Under the pieces are notes generated by a model, which worked only from the letters and a program-made list of their open reading frames with translations, ran no database searches and was not told the DNA's origin. A stretch of DNA of 64,000 nt from UBA5543 sp964464965 (GTDB taxonomy: Bacteria > Bacteroidota > Bacteroidia > Chitinophagales > Chitinophagaceae). Location: positions 248,001 to 312,000 of the forward strand of contig CAYXHM010000001.1 in NCBI GenBank assembly GCA_964464965.1. The letters are read 5' to 3'. Below are positions 1 to 7,160 of the stretch, one piece after another. The position numbers were made by a program, and so were the translations under genes. Position 1 is the first letter of the stretch. Each line of letters opens with the position of its first letter.

Positions 1-276
1 TCATTACAAATATGGGTGAGCGTATGGATAAGCTCCACTGCTATTGCATACTATACTGCCATAAAAAAACAATTCAAGCTGCACAGGCAGTGGATGACCC
101 GCAGCTACATCGTAACATTGGCTTTTATCATATCGGGCCTGGCGGTGAAGTTACCCGTAGTGCAGCAACTTGGCAGCTTTGCAGACATATCCCCCTCACT
201 ATTCTGGATGGGCTGGAGCGTACCCTTGTATGTGTATGAAGTAATACTGGCAGGGAAAAGGAGCGCCGTGAAGTAA
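1..276 (+). CDS. DUF2306-like membrane protein, C-terminal part
   Basis: The reading frame is open from base 1 and ends in TAA at 274-276, so only the last 91 codons are in the window. The fragment has a basic stretch with HRQWM followed by two hydrophobic segments (about 25-45 and 60-80 of the fragment). An H-R-x-W-M-x-R-S-Y-like motif before a membrane segment is typical of predicted membrane proteins of the DUF2306 type; this assignment is from memory of the motif. Function is unknown. The gene is on the same strand as the superoxide dismutase, 93 bp upstream of it, with no clear terminator between them. An in-frame ATG exists at 25 but is internal to the longer frame. Confidence 0.55.
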   Translation, partial: SLQIWVSVWISSTAIAYYTAIKKQFKLHRQWMTRSYIVTLAFIISGLAVKLPVVQQLGSFADISPSLFWMGWSVPLYVYEVILAGKRSAVK

Positions 277-369
277 TTTCAATACAATTGTAACATTTTT
301 CAGGGATAAACGATGGAAGAAATGTGTTATTACGGCACGTCAATTTAACAACTAAAAAAGTAAAAAACT

Positions 370-993
370 ATGACACATTCACATCCTGCCTTGCCTTATG
401 CCTTTGCTGCGCTTGAACCGTATATAGATGCGCAAACTATGCAATTTCACCACGAAAAACACCACGGAACAGCTGTTGACAACCTGAATAAGGCAATAGC
501 GGGTACAGATGCACAGCATAAAACACTGGGAGAATTGCTGGCAAATACAGCATCTTACACTACGTCTGTACGGAACAGCGCCGGTAGTCATTACAACCAT
601 AGTCAGTTCTGGGAAATCCTGGCACCTGCAGGCATGGAACCTTCCGCAGAATTCGTCGCTGAAATCAATGAGGCCTTCGGCTCGTTAGACGGGCTAAAAG
701 AAAAAATGAACGCAACAGGTGCTGCACGTTTTGGCAGCGGGTGGGCATGGCTGATAGTGAAAGATGGCAAACTCCGGGTTACATCTACTCCTAACCAGGA
801 TAATCCACTGATGGATATTGCAGAAGTAAAGGGTGTTCCGGTAATCGGCATTGACGTCTGGGAACACGCCTATTACCTTAAATATCAGAACCGTCGCCCT
901 GAATACTTGTCCAACATCTGGAATGTTATTAACTGGAGTGAAGCCGAGAAACGATACAAGGCAGCCATAAGCGATACTGCATCTCTGGTATAA
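370..993 (+). CDS. sodA: Superoxide dismutase, Fe/Mn family
   Basis: A 207-residue protein of normal family length that converts superoxide to hydrogen peroxide and oxygen. No signal peptide is seen, so it should be cytoplasmic. The four metal ligands are visible: His27 (in MQFHHEKHH), His77 (in SHYNHSQFW), Asp162 and His166 (in DVWEHAYY, the family signature). Gln143 in PNQDNPL sits where Mn-type enzymes carry the active-site glutamine. Ser73 occupies the place usually held by Gly in Mn enzymes and Gln in Fe enzymes, so metal preference (Mn, Fe or cambialistic) cannot be fixed from sequence. The ATG start follows an A-rich leader without a Shine-Dalgarno, usual for this phylum. Confidence 0.95.
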   Translation: MTHSHPALPYAFAALEPYIDAQTMQFHHEKHHGTAVDNLNKAIAGTDAQHKTLGELLANTASYTTSVRNSAGSHYNHSQFWEILAPAGMEPSAEFVAEINEAFGSLDGLKEKMNATGAARFGSGWAWLIVKDGKLRVTSTPNQDNPLMDIAEVKGVPVIGIDVWEHAYYLKYQNRRPEYLSNIWNVINWSEAEKRYKAAISDTASLV

Positions 994-1161
994 CTGTATT
1001 ACAGAGAGGTGCAACTTAATTCTCCCGTACAGGAGACCCACCCGTCTCGTGCCAGATGGGGCATGGATTACTGTAACCGGTTTCAGGTAAAGCAAGTATT
1101 CTTTATAAATAGTTACGTTTACCATTGCGTTAACATAGTAGCCGCTACTTTTGCTCTGCCC

Positions 1162-1524
1162 ATGCGGTTAACTCAAAATGCATACAAAACTTCTTATACC
1201 CTGCTAATGTGGGCAACGATGGTATGCGCGTTAGTTACCTGCCCGGTAAAAAAAGCTATTAAATCTTATCAGCAACTGCCCGTTAGCAGCCAGGCAAATT
1301 ATAACAACCCCGGTGTTATACATACCTGCACTTTCCACCGGGATGCTGAACGTCAGAATAGCAATACTGAAAACCGGCAACGCAGTTTATTCATTGCCAC
1401 ACCCGTCAACAATTACCTGCACACATTGGCACCTGTCAATGAAACGCTGGCATTACTGTACAGCACAGTTATTACACGCAATGGGCCTCCGCTATTTCTC
1501 AGGCACAGGCAAATACTGATATAA
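1162..1524 (+). CDS. Small secreted or membrane-anchored hypothetical protein
   Basis: I chose the ATG at 1162 (120 residues) because it places a hydrophobic segment (TLLMWATMVCALVTCP) near the N-terminus. The open frame extends upstream to a GTG at 1009, but that stretch has no protein-like features. An alternative ATG is at 1207. The rest is polar with no recognised domain and ends in a basic-hydrophobic tail (PLFLRHRQILI). It lies on the same strand 91 bp before the DoxD-DoxA gene, so co-transcription is possible. Coding status is uncertain; codon statistics or homologues would decide it. Confidence 0.4.
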   Translation: MRLTQNAYKTSYTLLMWATMVCALVTCPVKKAIKSYQQLPVSSQANYNNPGVIHTCTFHRDAERQNSNTENRQRSLFIATPVNNYLHTLAPVNETLALLYSTVITRNGPPLFLRHRQILI

Positions 1525-1615
1525 TATTGATGATCTGTCACCACGGGTGACAGATACGATAAACGATGCACTACATAAAGTGCCGTATTATTTCATCAAT
1601 TATATCAAACAAATC

Positions 1616-2644
1616 ATGAATAAAAATTTCATATCCGGGCAGACCTTTAATGCTGCCGGCATGTTTACATTAAGTTTAAGGCTGGTAACCGGCTGGACAT
1701 ATTTTTCCGCTTTCTGGCGCAGGTTGATACTCGACAACAAATTAGACCCGGATGCCGCGGGCTATATCGGCGAAAAATTCAATCACTTTCTGCCCAACGC
1801 CTTGTTTATAAAACCCGGAATTGAATACTTGGTAACACATGAGCAGGCGCTTTGGTGGTCTATGCTCGCGTTCACTATAGTTGAAGCTGTGGTTGGCCTG
1901 CTGTTTATACTGGGGCTGTTTACAAGATTGATGAGTGTTGGTGTCCTAATGCTTGCCTTAGGCATATTGCTGGGTGCTGGCTGGCTGGGAACTACCTGCC
2001 TGGACGAGTGGCAGATAGGCGTACTTGGCATTGCAGCAGGCTTTACAGTATTTTTATCGGGCGGTGGCTACTATTCATTAGACAACTACCTGCAACAACG
2101 CAGAACGCGCGTACCAGGCTCTGTTTATACCTGGCTCAGCAGTGGTCAGTTAAAAATTGGCGCAACACAGATGCGCAAATTATCCTTGGTGGGTGCTATC
2201 ATTATTACCGGGCTTACCTTGTTTACCAACCAGTATTTTCATGGCGGTGTATGGGGCAAACTGCACAACCTGTCAGTTAAACCAAATGTGCAGATTTTTG
2301 ATGCGGGGGTAAAGAATGGTGAGCTTTCATTTACAGTATTCAGGAATGAAGGGGCTGATGTGTATGGCTCGTTCCTGGTAGGCGTAAGCTTACAGACGGA
2401 TAGCGGGACTGAAGTATTTGGATTCGATGGTGAGCAACTAGCCAAAATGCACACAAGGCAGATACACAATGAATATGTAACAAAAGTGAAACCCGGTGCG
2501 CACAGCCTGGTTATTCCGCTTGGCGCGAAGGCAACCCTTAAATTTAAAACTCCGGAACTTGAAAATTTACAGCCCGGCACTTACAGCCTGGTACTTACAG
2601 ACATCAGCGGCCTTATATGGAAGGAAAATATCACCATCCGGTAA
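1616..2644 (+). CDS. DoxD-DoxA fusion (TQO small-subunit-like) membrane protein
   Basis: A 342-residue protein. Residues about 20-150 form a DoxX/DoxD-like bundle of four membrane helices, with the typical ALWWSMLAFTIVEAVVGLLF and LFTRLMSVGVLMLALG segments. After a basic linker, another hydrophobic segment (about 185-205) leads to a C-terminal soluble domain resembling DoxA. In Acidianus, DoxD and DoxA are separate subunits of thiosulfate:quinone oxidoreductase; fused forms are known in bacteria, and their substrate there is not established. The ATG at 1616 (MNKNF) is preferred over an upstream in-frame start at 1547, which would add 23 polar residues before the conserved N-terminus. A small hairpin follows the stop codon. 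Confidence 0.75.
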   Translation: MNKNFISGQTFNAAGMFTLSLRLVTGWTYFSAFWRRLILDNKLDPDAAGYIGEKFNHFLPNALFIKPGIEYLVTHEQALWWSMLAFTIVEAVVGLLFILGLFTRLMSVGVLMLALGILLGAGWLGTTCLDEWQIGVLGIAAGFTVFLSGGGYYSLDNYLQQRRTRVPGSVYTWLSSGQLKIGATQMRKLSLVGAIIITGLTLFTNQYFHGGVWGKLHNLSVKPNVQIFDAGVKNGELSFTVFRNEGADVYGSFLVGVSLQTDSGTEVFGFDGEQLAKMHTRQIHNEYVTKVKPGAHSLVIPLGAKATLKFKTPELENLQPGTYSLVLTDISGLIWKENITIR

Positions 2645-2689
2645 TGCAAAGAATATAATACACGGTGCTTATTCTCTGCCCTTACGTTA

Positions 2690-2707
2690 CCCTGAATAAA
2701 TTCAGGG
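2690..2707 (+). terminator. Small hairpin downstream of the DoxD-DoxA gene
   Basis: A 7-bp perfect inverted repeat (CCCTGAA/TTCAGGG) with a TAAA loop, 46 bp after the stop codon and followed by TCTT. It may act as a weak terminator. Confidence 0.35.
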
Positions 2708-2779
2708 TCTTGCAAAGCACGAGACTAAACATCTTTAAGTAAAATGCTGAAAAAATTCAGCTAAACAGTTTTGACTCGC

Positions 2780-2822
2780 AGCTCTCTTGCCACCCTGATT
2801 ATCACTCAGTGGCGAGAGAGCT
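2780..2822. repeat. 14-bp inverted repeat (hairpin) in a convergent gap
   Basis: The arms 2780-2793 and 2809-2822 match at 13 of 14 positions with a 15-base loop. It lies between two convergent genes and has no long T-run on either side, so it could be a transcript-end hairpin for either strand. Confidence 0.45.
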
Positions 2823-2909
2823 TTGCACAGTACAAGCACCAAGTACAATTAAAAATAAGCTTTGAAAACTTTCTAAAAATTGTCAAAACCGGCAACTAAA
2901 AAAATCTCA

Positions 2910-4490
2910 CTACCTGTACACCAGCTTGTACACATACTGCTCACCCTCGTACACCAGTTGCAGCAGGTAGTTGCCGGGGGCGGCATTACCGACCGATATA
3001 GTTATTTTATCTGCCCCGTATTGCACTTCTGTAGCTATAACCCGTCCCTGCATATCCGTTAGTGTTATAGCAGGCTTTTTGCTGTTTTTGGGCAGGGTTA
3101 TATACACATCCCTGCTGGTAAGCGTAGGGTACACTTTTATATCAGCCCTTGGTTTTACATCCTGTACGCTCACCACGTTACCCAGTTTCATTACCCAGGT
3201 ATCATAGCCGCCTTTTAGGGTATTACCGGCCATATCCCCGTCTGTAGATGTGGTAGCCCCTACTATCACCACTCCCGAATCGGCTGTTAAGGCCACAGCT
3301 CTTCCAATATCAATGCCTGTCCCGCCATAGGTCTTGTTCCACAGCATAGTGCCATCACTGCCTAATTGCATCACCCACACATCAGGCGCTGTGCCGTGCA
3401 GGTTGCTCACGTCACTATCATTGCTTTCCGTAGTACCTGCCAGCACTATGGTGCCATCGGGTATTTCCACTATACCTCTTAATGTATCTATCTTTGAACC
3501 ACCATAGCTCTTATTCCATACTATAGTACCGTTGGCACGCAGTTTCATCACCCAGCCATCTCTGCTTCCCCTGTTTTCTTTTATATCCCCGCTATTGCTC
3601 TGCCCTGGAATTATTTCATTACAACCCGCCATCACATATTCACCATCTTTTGTCTGTATTACATTTATACCGCCATCTGAACTCGCACCGCCGTATGACC
3701 GCTGCCAACTGATGGCACCTGCACTACTGAGCTTTACCACCCATAGGTCAAATACACCATTGTTTTTTGTCAGGTTACCATCTTTACTGGCAGAAGCACC
3801 CGTAAGTACACACCCTCCATCAGTTGTGGCAATTATTCCATATCCCTGGTCTGTCGAACTGCCACCCAAATTTTTTTGCCAGCTTATAGTACCTGTGCTG
3901 GTTAATTTTACTACCCATACATCATTAATACCTTTATTGGCAGTTAAGTCACCGTCTGTAGATGCCGCATCACCCACAAATACATATCCACCGTCCGTAG
4001 CCTGGCATATTCCATACCCTCTATCAGGCTGTGTGCCTCCAAAGGCTTTGTGCCATTCCATCTTACCTACGCTATCTACTTTTACGACATATACATCCTG
4101 TTGTATCCCATGCATTCCTGGCACATCTGTAGAAGATGTTGAACCACATATGATAAAGCCGCCATCACTTGTAACTGCTATCGCATTCCCTTCTTCGCTC
4201 TTAAAACCGCCGTAACTTTCCTCCCATACGATAGCACCGGCTTTGTCTACCTTTACCAACCATACTTTTTGTGAATTATCCGTTGTGTTGGAAATGTCGC
4301 CATCAAAAGACTGACTGGTGGCTAAGCCAACGAAGCCTCCATTAGTTGTAGGTAATACGGAATTAAATATTTCGCTAGCAGCACCACCGTAGTTCTTTTG
4401 CCATTGCATGGCAGGTTGGGCCCAGGCAGAGGAAGAGGATACGATTAAAAGACTTAAACACAGGTAAAATTTTGTAAAAATATTCATCAT
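2910..4490 (-). CDS. Secreted T9SS cargo protein with tandem beta-type repeats
   Basis: A 526-residue protein with an N-terminal signal peptide ending near AWAQP (about residue 25). The body holds six or more repeats of about 60 residues built on the pattern DGG-hydrophobic-TG-(A/S)-S-xDGD-N-G-x-D-hWVVKL-x-G-x-I-x-W-x-K-x-GG; this looks like a beta-propeller-type repeat, though the fold is inferred. The last 80 residues (from about DIKVYPTL) form a type A T9SS sorting domain ending KLVYR, which predicts export by the GldKLMN machinery encoded in this window and surface attachment or release. Function is unknown; surface binding is a reasonable guess. MM at the start leaves a one-codon ambiguity. 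Confidence 0.8.
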   Translation of the reverse strand: MMNIFTKFYLCLSLLIVSSSSAWAQPAMQWQKNYGGAASEIFNSVLPTTNGGFVGLATSQSFDGDISNTTDNSQKVWLVKVDKAGAIVWEESYGGFKSEEGNAIAVTSDGGFIICGSTSSTDVPGMHGIQQDVYVVKVDSVGKMEWHKAFGGTQPDRGYGICQATDGGYVFVGDAASTDGDLTANKGINDVWVVKLTSTGTISWQKNLGGSSTDQGYGIIATTDGGCVLTGASASKDGNLTKNNGVFDLWVVKLSSAGAISWQRSYGGASSDGGINVIQTKDGEYVMAGCNEIIPGQSNSGDIKENRGSRDGWVMKLRANGTIVWNKSYGGSKIDTLRGIVEIPDGTIVLAGTTESNDSDVSNLHGTAPDVWVMQLGSDGTMLWNKTYGGTGIDIGRAVALTADSGVVIVGATTSTDGDMAGNTLKGGYDTWVMKLGNVVSVQDVKPRADIKVYPTLTSRDVYITLPKNSKKPAITLTDMQGRVIATEVQYGADKITISVGNAAPGNYLLQLVYEGEQYVYKLVYR

Positions 4491-4548
4491 CTAATACGGT
4501 TTAAAATTTTTCAAGAAATATAGTATGTATTATCAGGTTCTTTAGTTA

Positions 4549-4580
4549 AAATGAGGGAAGTATAAGACTATACCTCCCTC
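4549..4580 (-). terminator. Terminator hairpin downstream of the cysteine-rich secreted gene
   Basis: On the minus strand a 12-bp stem (GAGGGAGGTATA pairing with TATACTTCCCTC, one G-T wobble) with a 4-base loop is followed by ATTTTAAC, 16 bp after the stop codon of the gene at 4597-5079. Confidence 0.55.
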
Positions 4581-4596
4581 AATAAAGTTAGCTTAA

Positions 4597-5079
4597 TTAA
4601 TTAAAATATATATCCCCCGCAGCATCTATGCGAACAGGTACAGGATTCGGGAAACCTTGGCAGTCAGAACATGGCGGTATTGTAGTAGCCGTAACCCCTG
4701 CCCAAGGCCAGGGTGAGCCCGGAGGAGGAGGAGGGGTCAGTGGCGGTTTACAATCAGGATACATTCCGGCACTTGCGTCCAATGTTACGCACGTCCCTAA
4801 TGGACATAAATGGCTGGCCCAGCAAATCTCATATGCCACTGTAACAAAAGGAGGATTAGGGTTGCATGTTGGCAATGGTACAGAACTGTACGGCGGCACT
4901 GTAATGGGCGTGCCACCACCACCGCCTGGTGGCTCAAGCATACAATCCATAGGATAATTATTTGAATTATAACAAATAGGCGTGACCTGTATATCGCATC
5001 CCGTATTGTTATGTATCATTTGGGCTTTGCCCGCTGTTGTTAGCAGTAGTGCTACTGCAATGATTAATAAATGTTTCAT
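4597..5079 (-). CDS. Small secreted cysteine- and proline-rich protein (paralogue of 48339-48764)
   Basis: A 160-residue protein starting at MKHLLIIAV (5079) with a signal peptide ending KAQ at residue 20; a longer frame to 5172 adds 31 residues before this signal peptide and is rejected. The mature part has about ten cysteines, a Gly run, Pro runs (PPLTPPPPPGSP) and a C-terminal CSDCQGFPNP block. It shares with the protein at 48339-48764 the motif NN-x-GC-4x-xIC after the signal peptide, a central Y-E-(I/V) segment and a Cys/Pro/Gly-rich tail, so the two are paralogues. No known domain is recognised and no T9SS domain is present, so Sec export to the periplasm or medium is expected. Function unknown. 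Confidence 0.7.
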   Translation of the reverse strand: MKHLLIIAVALLLTTAGKAQMIHNNTGCDIQVTPICYNSNNYPMDCMLEPPGGGGGTPITVPPYSSVPLPTCNPNPPFVTVAYEICWASHLCPLGTCVTLDASAGMYPDCKPPLTPPPPPGSPWPWAGVTATTIPPCSDCQGFPNPVPVRIDAAGDIYFN

Positions 5080-5883
5080 TGTTGATGATCTTTTTAAGTA
5101 AAAAAAATTGTTTAAAGGGAGCAATAATCTTAAGGGAAATTTGGCGCAATTAGCATCGCTCATGGCACTCAATACCGCTCAGATTATTCTTTTGTATCAA
5201 AGCTGGCAGCCTTTTCATTAAGGTTACAGCAAAATGTTCGCCGGTGGCAGTGTCAGGCATTTTTAAGTTTTCTTTTTTTTCATTTCATGACATATCAAAA
5301 TTTAAAAGTGAACGAATTTAAATGCTAAACTTAAATAAAGTACACTGTCAATATTTGCTAATGAGTATTTTTGCCATGATACCTATGTATGGAAAAACAC
5401 ATGATAGGGTGTTGTACAAATATTTACAAAAAATTATTTAACAAACAATAGTGAAAACACCCATTTTTTAGCTTTTTTATTTCATGGATTCAGCCGCAAT
5501 ATGCTGAAAATCAACTATAAGGATAAGTATTGATAATTACTTGTTTTTTTGTCATTACAGTTTCTTGTGCGGGAGCAGCCATTAGCCCTTAAAGTTTATA
5601 AATGACAATTCCCTGTAGTCGGGTGTTGTCACCGTACCACCATTTGCCATTACCATTTTCACTCGAATAAGATTTGACAATTTTTTGAAAAGTTGTCAAA
5701 TCTGGGTGGCTATCCACTTATAATAACTAAGGATACTTCTCAAATTTTTATTTTCAAAAATAATAACAAATACTTGTTTTTTTGTTATAATAAAACAACA
5801 CAACCAACGTGCAGCATTTCTTCACTTCCTTCACCAGGCCCTTGTCTTCAAAGAGGCCGGGAGAGGTCTTAACCCCTTTTATC
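5080..5883. other. Long AT-rich intergenic region with repeats
   Basis: About 800 bases separate two divergent genes with no convincing coding frame. It holds a 10-bp perfect inverted repeat at 5671-5702 and an exact 15-base direct repeat (TACTTGTTTTTTTGT) at 5538-5552 and 5771-5785. The second copy lies about 100 bp upstream of the ATG at 5884. Promoters for both neighbours presumably lie here, but I could not assign one with confidence. Confidence 0.6.
5671..5702. promoter_or_regulatory. Palindromic operator-like site
   Basis: The arms GATTTGACAA (5671-5680) and TTGTCAAATC (5693-5702) are perfect inverted repeats with a 12-base spacer, about 180 bp upstream of the terminase-like gene. The lack of a T-tract and the long spacer favour a protein-binding site over a terminator. 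No regulator can be named. Confidence 0.4.
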
Positions 5884-6603
5884 ATGGACAACAACAAGCT
5901 GAATTTTATTACCACTTACCTGCGCCACCGCAGCCCATACACCGCTTACTGTATTGCTTATAATGTAGAGGACGAGTCTCAATACGAAAGCATCATGGCT
6001 GCCGCCCATCAGTTGATGGACGGCTCCGAAGTGGGCGGCCTCATCCGTTCAGTACTGGAACACGTTCACTACGAGGTAGAGCAGGAAATAAGGGCGCAGC
6101 AAAAAACAGAACTGCTGACCATACAGCGCAAGCGCGAACTGCTGGCCAACATTGCCACCGGTGAAATGTATGCCATACAAAACTACAAAGGCAAAGACTG
6201 CAACCAATGCACCCAGATGGTACGCCCCACCATCAACCAGATGCTCAAAGCCATAGATCTGGACAGCAAACTTGCCGGGCACTATCCCGTAAAGCAGTCA
6301 GTAGTTGCCAATGGGCAGTTCACACTGCCCCACCCGCAACCTGCAGAACAGGAAATAAAAAACATTGAAAATGACAACAAAATACAACAAAACCCGTCCC
6401 ACGCAGGCGGGGCTGTCCGTACACAGCTTGTCCTGCAACCGGCGGGAGGGTTGGAACACCCGCAAAGGGCAGAACAACCTGGGTACCAATCGCAAACCTC
6501 CTATGCTCCACTGGATGTGATGGAAAGGGTAGGGATTGAGGTAAGTCCTAAAATCAACAAAACACAACAAATATCGCCTGCTTCCAGTTCGACATGGGTG
6601 TAA
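5884..6603 (+). CDS. Orphan phage terminase small-subunit-like DNA-binding protein (tentative)
   Basis: A 239-residue protein from the ATG at 5884; an in-frame GTG at 5809 would add 25 residues. Residues about 5-30 (KLNFITTYLRHRSPYTAYCIAY) resemble the N-terminal helix-turn-helix of terminase small subunits (pattern F-x-x-Y-L-x6-A-x3-A-Y). A later segment, LLTIQRKRELLANIATGEM, resembles their K-R-E-x-L-A-x-I-A-x-G-E core. The C-terminal third (about 150-239) is low-complexity, Gln/Pro-rich and probably disordered. No large terminase, portal or other phage gene is nearby, so it is an orphan; a domesticated DNA-binding role is possible. The family call is from motif memory and is moderate at best. 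Confidence 0.45.
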   Translation: MDNNKLNFITTYLRHRSPYTAYCIAYNVEDESQYESIMAAAHQLMDGSEVGGLIRSVLEHVHYEVEQEIRAQQKTELLTIQRKRELLANIATGEMYAIQNYKGKDCNQCTQMVRPTINQMLKAIDLDSKLAGHYPVKQSVVANGQFTLPHPQPAEQEIKNIENDNKIQQNPSHAGGAVRTQLVLQPAGGLEHPQRAEQPGYQSQTSYAPLDVMERVGIEVSPKINKTQQISPASSSTWV

Positions 6604-6674
6604 TACCCGCGATGGAACGTAAGGAACTGCTGTCAGGCAATATAACTAAGAATATTTAAGCAGGCTGGTGGCTA

Positions 6675-6706
6675 AAAACAAAAAAGCCACTCAAAATTGA
6701 GTGACT
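6675..6706 (-). terminator. Rho-independent terminator of the tRNA-Lys transcript
   Basis: On the minus strand, CACTCAA and TTGAGTG form a stem around a short TT loop, followed by GCTTTTTTG. It lies just past the 3' end of the tRNA. Confidence 0.8.
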
Positions 6707-6714
6707 TTTTCCAG

Positions 6715-6787
6715 TGATCCCGTTGGGACTCGAACCCAAGGCCCATACATTAAAAGTGTATTGCTCTACCAACTGAGCTACGAGATC
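6715..6787 (-). tRNA. tRNA-Lys (anticodon UUU)
   Basis: Read on the minus strand, the 73 bases fold into a full cloverleaf. The acceptor arms GATCTCG/CGGGATC pair with one G-T and the discriminator base is A. There is a D arm GCTC/GAGC, an anticodon stem ATACA/TGTAT with loop CTTTTAA (anticodon TTT), and a T arm TTGGG/CCCAA with loop TTCGAGT. The 3' CCA is not encoded. A terminator follows directly. Confidence 0.95.
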
Positions 6788-7160
6788 GCCTATTGTTCTT
6801 ACTATATTCGTTCAGAACGGGGTGCAAAGATAGGCAACTGTCTATTTTTTCAAAACCTTTTCTGTAATTTTTTAGATCGTAATATATTGTCAGGGCTACA
6901 ATTTGCCTGAATACATTAAAAACTGGCAACACATTGAAAACAAACAACATACAAAAAAGTTGCTTATATCAATTGTCACAATAATATCAATCTATTGTGT
7001 TTTGTTTGTCAATTCGGTACATATTGGGTATTTTGGGCAGCCTTTTGGTTCGATTGTTGTAACTACAATAGTATATGCCCCCTCTAAAAAGCAGCAGGAC
7101 GGCCATAATAGGAAATTAAAAATTGATTAATTAAACACGTTTTTGACAGCATTGACTACA
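6788..7160. other. Intergenic region, 373 bases, no supported gene
   Basis: An AT-rich gap between the divergent tRNA-Lys and metalloprotease genes. A 75-codon frame at 6903-7130 has a hydrophobic middle but no recognisable protein or initiation context and is not called. Promoters for both flanking genes must lie here; none was assigned. Confidence 0.5.

Noticed and set aside
1009..1161. Upstream GTG-initiated extension of the small protein at 1162
   Set aside because: The stretch is not protein-like and would bury the hydrophobic head; a start at 1162 or 1207 is more sensible.
2910..4490. Reading the regular 60-residue repeats as a CRISPR-like or DNA satellite array
   Set aside because: The periodicity is at protein level with diverged bases and no spacer structure; it is a repeat protein.
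6903..7130. 75-codon frame with a hydrophobic middle between tRNA-Lys and the metalloprotease gene
   Set aside because: AT-rich intergenic composition, no family resemblance, and it fills the likely promoter region of the following gene.
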